Counted from the first letter of the stretch, positions 8,253 through 17,692 are shown. The stretch is DNA of 64,000 bases from Cyanobacteriota bacterium (GCA_022402445.1 JAKRSF010000008.1:1-64000); one strand, 5' to 3'. Numbers and translations are program-made. Notes: a model not told the origin generated them from the letters alone.

Positions 8253-10319
8253 ATGAGTCGCTCCGAGTCCATTCTCCAGGCCCTCCTGCGCGATCGCCCC
8301 CACCTGCGATCGCAGACCTACTTCAAGGCATCCCTCACGGCCCTGTCCCACGCCATGGAGGATCTGGTGCTGGCGGGCACGGGCGATCGCCCCCTCGTCA
8401 TCGCGAGTTTCCAGCGGGAGCGGTTCTATCGCCAGGAGGCCCGCCGCTACCTGCGCATTGCGGAACGGACCGATCGCGTGTTTGTCCTGGCGGCCCCGGA
8501 AACGGATTTTAAGAGCGGCTCCGGCCCCTACGAAACCATTGCCTTTGATCCCGAGGATGCCCTGGCCCAGGAGTGGCATTTAATCGTCCTGGGCGATCGC
8601 TACTCCGCCTGTTTGATCTGCGCGGAACGGCTCGACCGCGATCGCGATGTGCGCCCGACGCCATTGGTGGGAGACGATCGCGTCCGCAGATTTGAAGGGA
8701 TCTGGACCTTCGATCGCCAGGTCACCTGCACCGCCGCCCAACTGCTGCTAGAAAGAATCCGCCTCTACCGCCCGGAACTGGACGCCAAGCTCGATCGCAA
8801 CCTCGCCAACCTCCCCTGCGCCCTCGAAAGCAGTTTTAATGACGCGGACCCGGAACCGTTTGCCCAGCGGCTGGTGACCTACCTGCAAGCGGGCCAGTAC
8901 AAACTCATGAAGGCGTACCGCAATATCGCCGTCCAGCAGCGGAAGGAACGGTTGATTAACGCGATCGTTGGCGGCATTCGCCAGTCCCTCGATCCCGATC
9001 GCGTCCTCGCCGCCGCCGCCCAGGATATCGGCCAAGCCCTGCGCGCCTGCCGCTGTTTGGTCTACCGCTGCAAGGCCGGGGACGCCGCCACGGCGATCGA
9101 CTGCGAATACCTCGGCGCAGCGGTGCCCTCCGTCGCGGGCGGTGACTGGCCCCTGATGACCAATCCCCTCTTCCTGGAGGCCATCACCCGCCAAGGCCCC
9201 GCCATCTGCATCGACACCGCCGACGATCGCCGCTTCGCCGACCCGGACCAGTGCCCCGACCTGCTGCGGCAACAGATCCAAACCCACCAGTTGTCCTCCT
9301 GGCTCATCGCCCCGGTCTACTACCGCGACAAGCTCCTCGCCGCGATCGAACTGCACCACTGCGGCCCCCTGCCCCGCCAATGGAGCGCCGATGAGGTGAA
9401 TTTAGTGGAAGCGATCGCCCTGCAACTGGGGGGAGCCCTCCTGCAAGCCCAAGCCTATACGGACCTCGAACACCTCAACGAACAGCTCGAAGCCCTCGAT
9501 CGCACCCGCAGTAACCTGATCGCCATCACCGGCCACGAGCTGCGCACGCCCCTGTCCACCATCCGCGTCTGCCTCGAAAGCCTCGCCCTGGAGCCGGACA
9601 TGCCGCCGGAGCTGCGGGATGTGATGATTGATACGGCCCTCACGGACGCGGAACGGATGCGCAGCTTGGTGCAGGATTTCCTGACCCTCTCGCGCCTGGA
9701 AAGTGGCCGGGTGGAATGGAATCTGGAGCCCCTGCCCCTGGAGGAATGTATCGAACTGGCCTTGAGCAGCATCCGCTCCCACGCCAACGCCGATCGCCTG
9801 CCCCAGATTGAACTGGCCCTGCCGACGGCCCTGCCCCCCGTGCGCGCCGATGGGGAATGGCTCGTGGAGGTGTTGTCAAAATTACTCGACAATGCCTGTA
9901 AATTTACGGAGGCGACGGGCACCGTGACCGTCGCCGCGATCGCGGGGGAGTCGGGCCTGTTGCAGGTGACCGTAGCGGATACGGGGCGCGGCATTGAGCC
10001 CACGCGCCTAGAGGCGGTGTTTGACCGGTTTTACCAAGAAGAAGGTTCCCTACGGCGGACGGTGGGGGGCACGGGCCTGGGGCTAGCGATCTGTCGGCAG
10101 ATCATTCGCGGCCTGGGGGGCACAATCTGGGCGGAATCGGACGGCAAGGATTGCGGCAGCCGGTTCCATTTCACGGTGCCGGTGTTCGAGGGCAACCCGG
10201 ACGGCCCCGCCACGGCCCATCGCATTGGGGTGACTTCGGAGGGGGCAAAATCGCGATCGCCCAAATCCCCCAAGGCCAAAACCAGCAAACTATCCGCCGC
10301 CATTTTGGAAGATCCCTAG
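8253..10319 (+). CDS. DICT-GAF sensor histidine kinase
   Basis: A 688-residue cytoplasmic sensor kinase. Residues about 1-225 match the DICT domain typical of cyanobacterial two-component proteins (HLRSQTYFKASLTALSHAMED and the RFYRQEARRY region). A GAF domain follows (about 235-400), then a HisKA dimerisation domain with the phospho-acceptor H428 in TGHELRTPLSTI, and a HATPase domain with N-box NACKF, G1 VADTGRGI and G2 GGTGLGLAICRQI. No receiver partner lies next to it. No membrane span is visible. ATG 8253 is preferred over a TTG at 8229. The signal is unknown; DICT has been proposed as a light- or ligand-response module. Confidence 0.88.
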   Translation: MSRSESILQALLRDRPHLRSQTYFKASLTALSHAMEDLVLAGTGDRPLVIASFQRERFYRQEARRYLRIAERTDRVFVLAAPETDFKSGSGPYETIAFDPEDALAQEWHLIVLGDRYSACLICAERLDRDRDVRPTPLVGDDRVRRFEGIWTFDRQVTCTAAQLLLERIRLYRPELDAKLDRNLANLPCALESSFNDADPEPFAQRLVTYLQAGQYKLMKAYRNIAVQQRKERLINAIVGGIRQSLDPDRVLAAAAQDIGQALRACRCLVYRCKAGDAATAIDCEYLGAAVPSVAGGDWPLMTNPLFLEAITRQGPAICIDTADDRRFADPDQCPDLLRQQIQTHQLSSWLIAPVYYRDKLLAAIELHHCGPLPRQWSADEVNLVEAIALQLGGALLQAQAYTDLEHLNEQLEALDRTRSNLIAITGHELRTPLSTIRVCLESLALEPDMPPELRDVMIDTALTDAERMRSLVQDFLTLSRLESGRVEWNLEPLPLEECIELALSSIRSHANADRLPQIELALPTALPPVRADGEWLVEVLSKLLDNACKFTEATGTVTVAAIAGESGLLQVTVADTGRGIEPTRLEAVFDRFYQEEGSLRRTVGGTGLGLAICRQIIRGLGGTIWAESDGKDCGSRFHFTVPVFEGNPDGPATAHRIGVTSEGAKSRSPKSPKAKTSKLSAAILEDP

Positions 10320-10347
10320 GGGTACCTCATCCCTTTCGCCCTTCAGA

Positions 10348-10367
10348 CAAGGGGCTTAAGCCCCTTG
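10348..10367. repeat. Perfect 20-bp palindrome, dispersed cyanobacterial repeat type
   Basis: CAAGGGGCTTAAGCCCCTTG is perfectly self-complementary and lies between two converging genes (the histidine kinase and mobA). A close relative with the same flanks (GACA before, CT after) lies at 25947-25966. It may end transcription on both strands, or be a small mobile or repetitive element. Confidence 0.65.
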
Positions 10368-10417
10368 CTCCCATCGGCTGTAATGCTTATGCGGCAAGGT
10401 TTGTAAGCCGGTCGAGC

Positions 10418-11059
10418 CTAGGAGATTTCGGGTAAAGTCGCGCCGTCCGGCAGATCCTCGGGGCGGTTGCAGTTGTGCAGCATGGCGCGATCGCCTTCCG
10501 TCAGGGGCAACGGTTCCGCAGGCAGAGCCGAAAGCCAGGGTTGAAATGATCGCACCCCCGCCGCGATCGCCCCGCGCAGGGACGGCAACACCGCCGGTCG
10601 ATAGAACCCACACAGGGGCTCCCAGCGATCGCCCGTCCGAGGCACCCACGCTAGGATCGAAGCATCTAACTGATCGAGGCGCGATCGCCAAACCCGCAAC
10701 CGCTCCCCCGACAGCAGCGGCAAATCGCACCCCAGCAGCAGCACCCAATCCACCGGCCCCAACCCCGCCCCCTCCCAGCTTTCTAGGGCCACCGCCAGCG
10801 CCGCCAAAGGCCCCGACGGCCCTTCATCCGCCGCCACCGGTTCCCGCAACCACACCACCGGCCCCGCCACATCGGCCCCATAGCGCTCCGGCCACGGCGT
10901 CAGCACCGCCACCGGATCCGCCGCGATCGCCGCCGCCGCACACACCTGATCTAATAGCGATCGCCCCCGCCAGCGCACCAGAGCCTTATCCACCCCCATC
11001 CGCCGCGATCGCCCCCCCGCCAACACCACCGCCCCCAGCCGCACCCCCGCGCCATCCAT
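10418..11059 (-). CDS. mobA: Molybdenum cofactor guanylyltransferase
   Basis: A 213-residue nucleotidyltransferase that links GMP to molybdopterin to give the bis-MGD cofactor used by enzymes such as nitrate reductase. The N-terminal LAGGRSRRMGVDKALV motif is the signature GTP-binding loop. EGPSGPLAALA and LLLGCDLPLL carry the conserved glycine and metal-binding aspartate regions, and FYRPAVLPSLR and MLHNCNRPEDL match the C-terminal motifs of MobA. Start ATG 11059 was chosen over TTG 11065. It is divergent from the NtcB-like regulator, a pairing that fits a role in nitrate assimilation. Confidence 0.9.
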   Translation of the reverse strand: MDGAGVRLGAVVLAGGRSRRMGVDKALVRWRGRSLLDQVCAAAAIAADPVAVLTPWPERYGADVAGPVVWLREPVAADEGPSGPLAALAVALESWEGAGLGPVDWVLLLGCDLPLLSGERLRVWRSRLDQLDASILAWVPRTGDRWEPLCGFYRPAVLPSLRGAIAAGVRSFQPWLSALPAEPLPLTEGDRAMLHNCNRPEDLPDGATLPEIS

Positions 11060-11341
11060 CGCCAATGTCCGTCACCCTTCAAAAACTTAACAAAACCCCA
11101 ACAATCCTTCGGAATCCCTCAACAAAAAACAAAACCCCCAGTCATATGCAAAACGTTAAAAAAAGCTAAAAATAGGATCAGTCATTCCAGTCGTTTCGCC
11201 CCCACCGACGCGAACCCGTCGCGAGCCACCCCCCATCAAGATTGTCCTAGCTCAGCGTGCCAGCGATCGCTCGGCCCCTCGTTCTGTAAGACCCATCTTG
11301 CCGCGTGTGTCTTCCGGCGTCGCCTCTCGGCCCCCCAGAAC
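11060..11341. promoter_or_regulatory. Divergent mobA / ntcB-like promoter region
   Basis: The 280-base spacer contains an AT-rich tract (about 11085-11176, runs of A and the word CTAAAAAT) that can hold promoters for both genes. I looked for an NtcA box (GTA, 8 bases, TAC) and found none. No coding sequence is supported here. Confidence 0.35.
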
Positions 11342-12289
11342 ATGCGTATTGAGCAGCTCCAGTCCTTCCTTGCGGTAGCCGACACGGGCAGCTTCCAGGC
11401 GGCTGCCCGCCAATGCTGCGTCACCCAGTCCACCGTCAGCCGCCAGATCCAATCCCTCGAAGCCCAGTTGGGCCTGTCGCTCCTGCGCCGCCACGATCGC
11501 GCCAAACTCACCCTCGGCGGCGAAGTGCTGCTGCCCCATGCCCGACGCATTTGCCAGGAATGGAAGGCCGTCGAAGACGATATTGCCACCCTGCGGGCGG
11601 GCAAGCAGCCGGAACTGTGCGTCGCGGCGATCCATTCCGTTTGTGCCTACCGCCTCCCCGGTGTCCTCCAGCGGTTCATCCAAACCTATCCCCAGGTGCA
11701 ATTGCGGGTGACGGCCCTCGGGAGCGATCGCTCCTTGAAGGTGCTCCGCGATGGGCTGGTGGACGTGGCGATCGTCATGGATAACCGGTTTTTGACCGCC
11801 AACGCCGATATGGTGGTGGATTTTCTCTATTCCGAGCCCATTTGCGTCCTGGTGGCGGCGGATCATCCGCTAACGCAACAGGAGGCGGTCACCTGGGCGG
11901 ATCTGAGTCGCTATCCCCAGGTGCTATTCAAAGACGGCTACGGGATGCAGCGGCTGGTGCAGGAGCGCTTTAGTAGCCAGGGGCTGCCCCTGAACGTGGT
12001 GCTAGAACTCAATACCCTCGATGCGTTCCGGGGGGTGATCCGCCAGGGGAATTGCGTGGCGCTGCTGCCGGAGTCGGCCCTGAGCGAGGCTAGGGGGGAC
12101 GATCGCCTGGCGGTGCTGCCCCTGGCGGAGGCGGCCAATGAGCGGGATGTGGTGCTGGTGACGACGCGCGATCGCCTGGAATTGCCGCCCATTGCCCATT
12201 TCCGCGATCTGGTGCTGGAGGCGTTTCCCAACCAGGGGCGGCCCGAGGCGGGGGGCGGACGGCGAACCCCCACGGGCCAACGATCCTAG
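11342..12289 (+). CDS. ntcB: LysR-family regulator, NtcB-like
   Basis: A 315-residue LysR-type activator. The N-terminal winged helix-turn-helix (residues about 1-60, MRIEQLQSFLAVADTGSF then QSTVSRQIQSLEAQLG) is followed by the periplasmic-binding-like effector domain (about 90-295). The stretch GKQPELCVAAIHSVCAYRLP and the later FKDGYGMQRLVQE match what I recall of NtcB, the nitrite-responsive activator of nitrate assimilation genes in Anabaena and Synechococcus. The divergent neighbour mobA supports that reading. The last ~25 residues are unconserved Gly/Arg-rich sequence. If NtcB is wrong, it remains a clear LysR regulator. Confidence 0.75.
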   Translation: MRIEQLQSFLAVADTGSFQAAARQCCVTQSTVSRQIQSLEAQLGLSLLRRHDRAKLTLGGEVLLPHARRICQEWKAVEDDIATLRAGKQPELCVAAIHSVCAYRLPGVLQRFIQTYPQVQLRVTALGSDRSLKVLRDGLVDVAIVMDNRFLTANADMVVDFLYSEPICVLVAADHPLTQQEAVTWADLSRYPQVLFKDGYGMQRLVQERFSSQGLPLNVVLELNTLDAFRGVIRQGNCVALLPESALSEARGDDRLAVLPLAEAANERDVVLVTTRDRLELPPIAHFRDLVLEAFPNQGRPEAGGGRRTPTGQRS

Positions 12290-12305
12290 GCGTTATTTAA
12301 AGATC

Positions 12306-13715
12306 CTAGGCGTTGATCAATTCGCGCACATCGGTTACCTGGCCCGCGATCGCGGCGGCGGCCACCATGGCGGGGCTCATGAGCAGGGTGCGGCCCGACG
12401 GGGATCCCTGGCGACCCTTGAAATTGCGGTTGGATGACGAAGCGCTCACCTGATTCCCCTGCAACTTGTCGGGGTTCATGGCCAGACACATGGAGCAGCC
12501 CGCCTCGCGCCACTCAAACCCCGCTTCGGCAAAGATGCGATCCAGGCCGATGGCCTCCGCCTCCCGCTTCACCGCCTCGGATCCCGGCACCACAAATGCC
12601 TTGACGCCCTCGGCCACGCGACGCCCCTGGGCCACTTTTGCCGCTTCGGTCAGATCACTGAGGCGGCCATTGGTGCAACTGCCGATGAAGCACACGTCCA
12701 CCTTGGTGCCCACGATCGCCTGACCGGGGGCGAATTGCATATAGTCGTAGGCTTCCTGGGCGATCGCGCGATCGCCCGCCTCCAGATCCGCCAGCGTGGG
12801 AATCGGCTCATCAATGGCAATGCCCTGTCCCGGCGTAATGCCCCAGGTCACCGTCGGCGCAATGTCCGCCGCGTCGAACACCACTACATCGTCATAGGCC
12901 GCATCGGCATCACTGGCGAGGGACTGCCACCAGGCGATCGCGGCATCCCAATCGGCCCCCTGGGGCGCAAACTCCCGGCCCTTGAGGTACTCGAACGTGG
13001 TGGCATCGGGGTTGACGTAGCCGCAGCGCGCGCCCCCTTCGATGCTCATGTTGCACACGGTCATGCGCTCTTCCATGGACATGGCCGCGAAGGTGGTCCC
13101 GGCGTATTCATAGGCGTAGCCCACGCCGCCTTTGACCCCCAGCTTGCGGATGATGTGTAGCACCACGTCCTTGGCGTAGACGCCGGGGCGCAGGTTGCCA
13201 TTGACCTCCACCCGACGCACCTTCGGCTTCGCGATTGCGAGGGTCTGGGAGGCCAGCACATCCCGCACTTGACTGGTGCCAATGCCGAACGCGATCGCCC
13301 CGAAGGCCCCGTGGGTAGAGGTGTGGCTATCGCCGCAGGCCACCACCATCCCCGGCTGCGTGAGGCCCTGCTCCGGCGCGATCACGTGGACAATGCCCTG
13401 TTTACCGGAGCCCAGGTTATAGAAGCGGATGCCAAATTCCTTGCAGTTACGCTCCAGGTGGCAGATCATCTCCTCCGCCAGGGAATCGGCAAAGGGGCGC
13501 GCTTGATCTTCCGTCGGCACGATGTGGTCCACCGTCGCCACCGTCCGCTGGGGGAAGGGCACCGTGAGGCCGCGCTCGCGCAGCATGGCAAAGGCTTGGG
13601 GGCTGGTGACCTCATGGACCAAATGCAGGCCCACAAAAAGCTGGGTCTGGCCCGAGGGCAGGGTGGAAACGGCGTGCAGATCCCAGACCTTATCGAATAA
13701 TGTGCCTTTGCTCAC
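12306..13715 (-). CDS. leuC: 3-isopropylmalate dehydratase large subunit
   Basis: A 469-residue aconitase-family enzyme that, with LeuD, isomerises 2- to 3-isopropylmalate in leucine synthesis. Visible motifs are the start [33 protein letters not shown], and the iron-sulfur ligands in FIGSCTNGR and in GCSMCLAMN near the end. The length is normal. The GTG at 13715 (giving MSKGTLF) with AGAGG 8 bases upstream is preferred over TTG 13724. leuD is not adjacent in this window. The gene converges on the ntcB-like gene with only 16 bases between stops. Confidence 0.97.
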   Translation of the reverse strand: MSKGTLFDKVWDLHAVSTLPSGQTQLFVGLHLVHEVTSPQAFAMLRERGLTVPFPQRTVATVDHIVPTEDQARPFADSLAEEMICHLERNCKEFGIRFYNLGSGKQGIVHVIAPEQGLTQPGMVVACGDSHTSTHGAFGAIAFGIGTSQVRDVLASQTLAIAKPKVRRVEVNGNLRPGVYAKDVVLHIIRKLGVKGGVGYAYEYAGTTFAAMSMEERMTVCNMSIEGGARCGYVNPDATTFEYLKGREFAPQGADWDAAIAWWQSLASDADAAYDDVVVFDAADIAPTVTWGITPGQGIAIDEPIPTLADLEAGDRAIAQEAYDYMQFAPGQAIVGTKVDVCFIGSCTNGRLSDLTEAAKVAQGRRVAEGVKAFVVPGSEAVKREAEAIGLDRIFAEAGFEWREAGCSMCLAMNPDKLQGNQVSASSSNRNFKGRQGSPSGRTLLMSPAMVAAAAIAGQVTDVRELINA

Positions 13716-13918
13716 GGTTAGCAACCTCTGGCGTGATGGGGGTTGGTGGAGGGAGGGATCCAGAATTTTAGCGTGAATCCTTGCGGGGCGATCGCGGCGC
13801 GATCGCGGTGGTGCTGGGTGTGAGGCTGACGCGGGCCATGGGATCGGACTACGCTCAAGGAAGCTGAAATGACCGCGATCGCGCGCCCCTGCCGCCGCGA
13901 CGGATCCCCCCGAGTTCC

Positions 13919-14455
13919 ATGCTAAGCCACCTCCAAACGCGCAAATTCATCAAACTGTTCACGATTTACGATCGCGACAATTCGGGCTATTTGGGGCTGG
14001 AGGATTTTGAGCAATTTGTCCAGAACCTAGCGGCGGCGGGCCATCTGCGTCCCCATGACGGCCCCTACAATGCCCTGCTCAAGCAATATGCCTACCGCTG
14101 GACGTTATTAAATTCCGGCGATCGCGGCGGCCAGGTGGATCTACACCGCTGGCTGACCTACTGCGATCGCGTCCTCCAGGACGAGCGGAAATATCACCAG
14201 GAAATTGATCCGATCATTCGCCTGCTCTTCGATGGGTTCGACCGCGATCGCACCGGCCACCTCAGCCAAGCCCAGTGGCGCGATCTGGCCTGGAGCCTGC
14301 GCTGCCACAGCATCTACGCCCGCGAAGTGTTTCAATCCCTCGATCAGGACAACGATGGCAAACTCAGTCGAGAGGAGTTCGCGATCGCCTTCCAAACCTT
14401 CTACCGCAGCGATCGCCCCGACGACCCCAGCAACCGCCTCCTCGGACCCATCTAG
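13919..14455 (+). CDS. EF-hand calcium-binding protein
   Basis: A 178-residue soluble protein built like the calerythrin / sarcoplasmic calcium-binding group, with four EF-hand positions. Hand 1 has loop residues 18-29 ([12 protein letters not shown]) and is near canonical. Hand 2 (about 65-76) is degenerate. Hand 3 at 108-119 ([12 protein letters not shown]) lacks the acidic residue at position 12. Hand 4 at 142-153 ([12 protein letters not shown]) is fully canonical. It probably binds two calcium ions and may be a buffer or sensor. No signal peptide is seen. The neighbours leuC and fabI do not suggest a partner. Confidence 0.88.
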   Translation: MLSHLQTRKFIKLFTIYDRDNSGYLGLEDFEQFVQNLAAAGHLRPHDGPYNALLKQYAYRWTLLNSGDRGGQVDLHRWLTYCDRVLQDERKYHQEIDPIIRLLFDGFDRDRTGHLSQAQWRDLAWSLRCHSIYAREVFQSLDQDNDGKLSREEFAIAFQTFYRSDRPDDPSNRLLGPI

Positions 14456-14538
14456 GACATCATCAAAAACGCCCCAAAAATCCCCAAAATTAAAGACATG
14501 AGGGGCTTGAGGCGGCGTCTATCATCCATCCATCGTAG

Positions 14539-14660
14539 GGGTTGGGTCTCCCAACCCGGCCCCCCGCGATCGCTCCAAACCTGTTCAACTTCAACCTTGG
14601 AACAGGTATTGCGGGCGGGGCTGGGGTTGCGGGTGGGGGCTGGGCGGGGGAACCCCGCCC
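14539..14660. repeat. Cluster of three short hairpins between converging genes
   Basis: Three inverted repeats lie in the 239-base gap between the EF-hand gene and fabI. They are GGGTTGGG/CCCAACCC at 14539-14557, ACCTGTTC/GAACAGGT near 14579-14607, and GGGCGGGG/CCCCGCCC at 14642-14660. The last resembles dispersed GC-rich repeats common in filamentous cyanobacteria. They may act together as a two-way terminator. Confidence 0.55.
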
Positions 14661-14694
14661 CTACGGAAGATTGGGGGAACGGGGTGATAAAGCC

Positions 14695-15471
14695 CTACAT
14701 GCCCATGATGCTGTAGCCCGAATCCACGTGGATCACTTCTCCCGTGATCCCACTCGACAGATCGCTACACAAAAACGCCGTCGCATTGCCCACCTCCACC
14801 TGGGTCACCGTCCGGCGCAGGGGCGCGACCTCCTCCACATGGTGAATCATGTCCAAAATGCCGCCCACCGCCGACGACGCCAGCGTCCGGATCGGCCCAG
14901 CGGAAATCGCATTCACCCGCACCCCCACCGGCCCCAGCTCCGACGCCAGATAGCGCACGCTGCACTCCAGGGCCGCCTTCGCCACCCCCATCACGTTGTA
15001 GTTCGGAATCACCCGCTCCGCCCCCAGATAGCTCAGGGTCACCACACTGCCGCCCTCGTTAAATAACGGCTTCGCGGCGGCACACAGGCGCGTCAGGGAA
15101 TAGGCACTGATGTCCAGCGCCCGCGCAAACCCATCGCGGCTCGTGGCGCTGTAGTCGCCGGTCAACTCTTCCTTTCCAGCGAAGGCGAGGCAGTGGATCA
15201 GGATGTCAAACTTGCCCCATTTTTCTGCCACCATCCCGAAGGCTTCGGTGATTTGGGCATCGTCTTGCACATTGCAGGGGACAAAAATCGAGGGATTGAG
15301 CGGTTCCACCAGCTCGCCCACCTTTTTTTCAAAGCGGCCCTTATCGTCCGGCAAATACGTCACCCCCAACTCTGCCCCCGCCGCGTGGAGCTGCTGGGCA
15401 ATGCCCCACGCGATCGAGCGGTTGTTGGCGATGCCCGTGACTAATGCCTTCTTTCCGGTTAAATTCAGCAT
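14695..15471 (-). CDS. fabI: Enoyl-[acyl-carrier-protein] reductase (NADH)
   Basis: A 258-residue short-chain dehydrogenase of the FabI type, which does the last reduction in each round of fatty acid elongation. The N-terminal LTGKKALVTGIANNRSIAWG holds the nucleotide-binding pattern of FabI. The active-site tyrosine and lysine fit YNVMGVAKAALE (Y-x6-K spacing), and the end, HVDSGYSIMGM, matches other FabI proteins. ATG 15471 gives the standard 258 residues; the TTG five codons upstream is less likely. It is divergent from ntcA. Confidence 0.96.
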   Translation of the reverse strand: MLNLTGKKALVTGIANNRSIAWGIAQQLHAAGAELGVTYLPDDKGRFEKKVGELVEPLNPSIFVPCNVQDDAQITEAFGMVAEKWGKFDILIHCLAFAGKEELTGDYSATSRDGFARALDISAYSLTRLCAAAKPLFNEGGSVVTLSYLGAERVIPNYNVMGVAKAALECSVRYLASELGPVGVRVNAISAGPIRTLASSAVGGILDMIHHVEEVAPLRRTVTQVEVGNATAFLCSDLSSGITGEVIHVDSGYSIMGM

Positions 15472-15565
15472 AACGATGGAGCGCAAAAGGACCGATAAAC
15501 TGTACTAATAGACCGTAGGGGAGAACGGGGCGATCTGCATTCGCTCCGCAGGCTGGAGATCGTTT

Positions 15566-15581
15566 TGTAACTTTGGCTACA
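15566..15581 (+). promoter_or_regulatory. NtcA-binding box upstream of ntcA
   Basis: TGTAACTTTGGCTACA is a perfect match to the NtcA consensus (TGTA, 8 bases, TACA). It lies 122 bases before the ntcA start, in the divergent fabI-ntcA spacer. This is the arrangement expected for autoregulation of ntcA. A clear TA-N3-T -10 element at the ideal distance is not evident, so the dependent start site is uncertain. Confidence 0.75.
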
Positions 15582-15702
15582 AAACCTCGGCCAAGGGTTC
15601 TTCAGAGTACTCCTTATCGCGCCTAAGAGCCAACGACCTAGGTTGCGTCGGGCTTTTCGGTCGGGTGTCTTGGAACGTTCGCCTGGGGAAAGGCTGAAGT
15701 AC

Positions 15703-16374
15703 ATGGCCGTATCATCCGAACAATCACTCGCTACCGTGTTCCGCCAACTGAGTGGCGGTGGGTTTCCGCCAATTGTGGAGACGTTTGAACGGGGCAAGAC
15801 GATTTTTTTTCCGGGGGATCCGGCAGAGCGAGTTTACTTTCTTCTCAAGGGCGCTGTAAAGCTGTCGCGGGTCTATGAGGCGGGGGAGGAGATTACGGTG
15901 GCGCTCCTGCGGGAGAATACGGTGTTTGGGGTGCTGTCGCTGCTGACGGGGAATCGGTCGGATCGGTTCTACCATGCGGTGGCGTTTACGCCGGTGGAGC
16001 TGCTGTCGGTGCCGATTGACCAGGTGGAGAAGGCGCTCAAGGAGGAGCCGGATCTGGTGATGGTGATGCTCCGGGGGCTGTCGTCACGGATTTTGCAGAC
16101 GGAGATGATGATTGAGACGCTGGCGCACCGGGATATGGGGTCGCGGCTGGTGAGTTTTTTGCTGATTTTGTGTCGGGATTTTGGGGTGCCGAGTCCGGAT
16201 GGGATTACGGTGGATTTGAAGCTGTCGCACCAGGCGATCGCGGAGGCGATTGGGTCTACGCGGGTGACGGTGACGCGGTTGCTGGGGGATTTGCGCGATC
16301 GCGAGATGATTTCGATTAATAAGAAGAAGATTACGGTCCACAATCCGGTGAGTTTGAGCGATCAGTTCACCTAG
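15703..16374 (+). CDS. ntcA: Global nitrogen regulator NtcA
   Basis: A 223-residue CRP-family regulator, the same length as Anabaena NtcA. Residues about 20-130 form the cyclic-nucleotide-like effector domain that senses 2-oxoglutarate ([37 protein letters not shown]). The central dimerisation helix carries [20 protein letters not shown]. The C-terminal helix-turn-helix (about 170-205, [20 protein letters not shown]) reads GTA-N8-TAC boxes. NtcA activates ammonium-repressed nitrogen genes when 2-oxoglutarate rises. ATG 15703 is preferred over an upstream in-frame reading from 15643, whose extra 20 residues are not conserved. A perfect NtcA box lies upstream. Confidence 0.98.
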   Translation: MAVSSEQSLATVFRQLSGGGFPPIVETFERGKTIFFPGDPAERVYFLLKGAVKLSRVYEAGEEITVALLRENTVFGVLSLLTGNRSDRFYHAVAFTPVELLSVPIDQVEKALKEEPDLVMVMLRGLSSRILQTEMMIETLAHRDMGSRLVSFLLILCRDFGVPSPDGITVDLKLSHQAIAEAIGSTRVTVTRLLGDLRDREMISINKKKITVHNPVSLSDQFT

Positions 16375-16391
16375 GGTGATCGCGGTTTGGG

Positions 16392-16979
16392 TCAGGTGTT
16401 TGGGTTGCTGGGGGCTGCGAAGGTGATGTCTTCGTAGATGGTTTCGATCGCGTCGGTCCAGTCGATGCTGCTGAATTGGATGCGATCGCCGGGGCCGTAG
16501 GTTTGGAGGGTCCAGCGGTTGCGATCGGTGCGGCGGAAGCATTCGACGCGCATTTTTTTCTGGGCGATGAGGACGTATTCTTGCAGGCTGTCGAGGGTGC
16601 TGTAATCCTCGAATTTGTCGCCGCGATCGCGGGCTTCGGTGCTGTCGGATAGGACTTCGACGATGAGTTTTGGAAAGCGGCGGTAGTGGTCGTTTTCGCG
16701 ATCGCGATCGTCGCAGGTGACGATGAGATCGGGGTAATAGAAACAGTTTTTGGCGTCGATGCGAACTTTGATATCCGAAAAGAGAAGGTCGCAGCCGGTG
16801 CCGCGTAGGTGGTTGCGTAGGGCGGCGTAGAGGTTGCCGACGATTTGGATGTGGGTGGCGCTTGCACCTGCCATGGCGTAGATTTCGCCGTCGCTGTATT
16901 CGTGTTTGACGGTGGCTTGCTGTTCGAGATCAAGGTAGCTCTCGGGGCTGAGAAAGTTGAAGTCGCGTTGGGCAATCAT
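16392..16979 (-). CDS. Uma2 family (DUF820) putative restriction-like endonuclease
   Basis: A 195-residue member of the Uma2/DUF820 group, which is greatly expanded in cyanobacteria and has a PD-(D/E)xK-like fold. The visible signature runs KHEYSDGEIYAMAGAS, then YYPDLIVTCDD with the conserved Asp, and LIVEVLSDSTEARDRGDKFEDY, where the E-V-L and downstream lysine fit the catalytic pattern. Whether these proteins cut DNA in the cell is not settled. It converges on ntcA with 17 bases between stops. A relative lies divergently at 17132. Confidence 0.88.
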   Translation of the reverse strand: MIAQRDFNFLSPESYLDLEQQATVKHEYSDGEIYAMAGASATHIQIVGNLYAALRNHLRGTGCDLLFSDIKVRIDAKNCFYYPDLIVTCDDRDRENDHYRRFPKLIVEVLSDSTEARDRGDKFEDYSTLDSLQEYVLIAQKKMRVECFRRTDRNRWTLQTYGPGDRIQFSSIDWTDAIETIYEDITFAAPSNPNT

Positions 16980-17131
16980 GATCGGGGTGGCGGACGGCGT
17001 TTGTTTTTAGTCTAGCGGCGCGATCGCGGTGCCCTATTGGGCGATAAAGGGTTTGACGGCGATCGGGGGCGCATCGGTGTAGGGGTGTCACCGATAAGAT
17101 GAAGTGAAGGGCAACTATTCTTCACCGAACC

Positions 17132-17692
17132 ATGCTGGCAACCGATCCGCTGTACATCACCCCTGAAGATTACCTGGTGGCTGAGGTGACGAGTCCGATT
17201 CGCCACGAATATCGCGACGGTGAAGTGTTCGCGATGACGGGCGGGACTCAGCGGCACAGTACGGCGATTCTGAATGTGGCGAGTGCGCTGAAGTTGCGGT
17301 TGCGGGGGTCGGGCTGTCGGGTGTTTGCGGAGGGGATGAAGGTGCGGGTGGAGGCGAGCAATTCGTACTATTACCCGGATGTGGTGGTGACCTGTGCGGC
17401 GGGCGATCGCCAACTCGAAAGTCAGTCGATTAACCAGCCTTGCCTAATTGTTGAAGTATTGTCGCCGAGTACAGCGCGGTTTGATCGCACGGAGAAGTTT
17501 GCGGATTATCGGACCATTTCGAGCGTGATGGAGGTGGTTTTGGTTTCGACGGAGCGGGCGATGGTGGAGGTTTTTCGGCGTGGGGAGGGGGATATTTGGG
17601 GGCGGGTTGAGTTGGAGGAGGATGTGTTTTTAGAAAGTGTGGGGGTGACGATCGCGCTAGATGAGATTTATGAGGATACGGATTTGCGCTGA
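17132..17692 (+). CDS. Uma2 family (DUF820) putative endonuclease
   Basis: A 186-residue Uma2/DUF820 protein with the same layout as its divergent neighbour: RHEYRDGEVFAMTGG, YYYPDVVVTC and LIVEVLSPSTARFDRTEKFADY. The two share clear similarity but not near-identity, so this looks like an old duplication or family recruitment rather than a recent copy. Base composition resembles the surrounding genome. It lies just upstream of the AT-rich island at 17.9 kb. A third member is at 56 kb. Confidence 0.88.
   Translation: MLATDPLYITPEDYLVAEVTSPIRHEYRDGEVFAMTGGTQRHSTAILNVASALKLRLRGSGCRVFAEGMKVRVEASNSYYYPDVVVTCAAGDRQLESQSINQPCLIVEVLSPSTARFDRTEKFADYRTISSVMEVVLVSTERAMVEVFRRGEGDIWGRVELEEDVFLESVGVTIALDEIYEDTDLR

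Noticed and set aside
16392-17692. Pair of Uma2 genes as an insertion sequence or composite element
   Set aside because: No terminal inverted repeats or target duplications, and no transposase motif. Composition matches the genome. Uma2 families are simply abundant in cyanobacteria.
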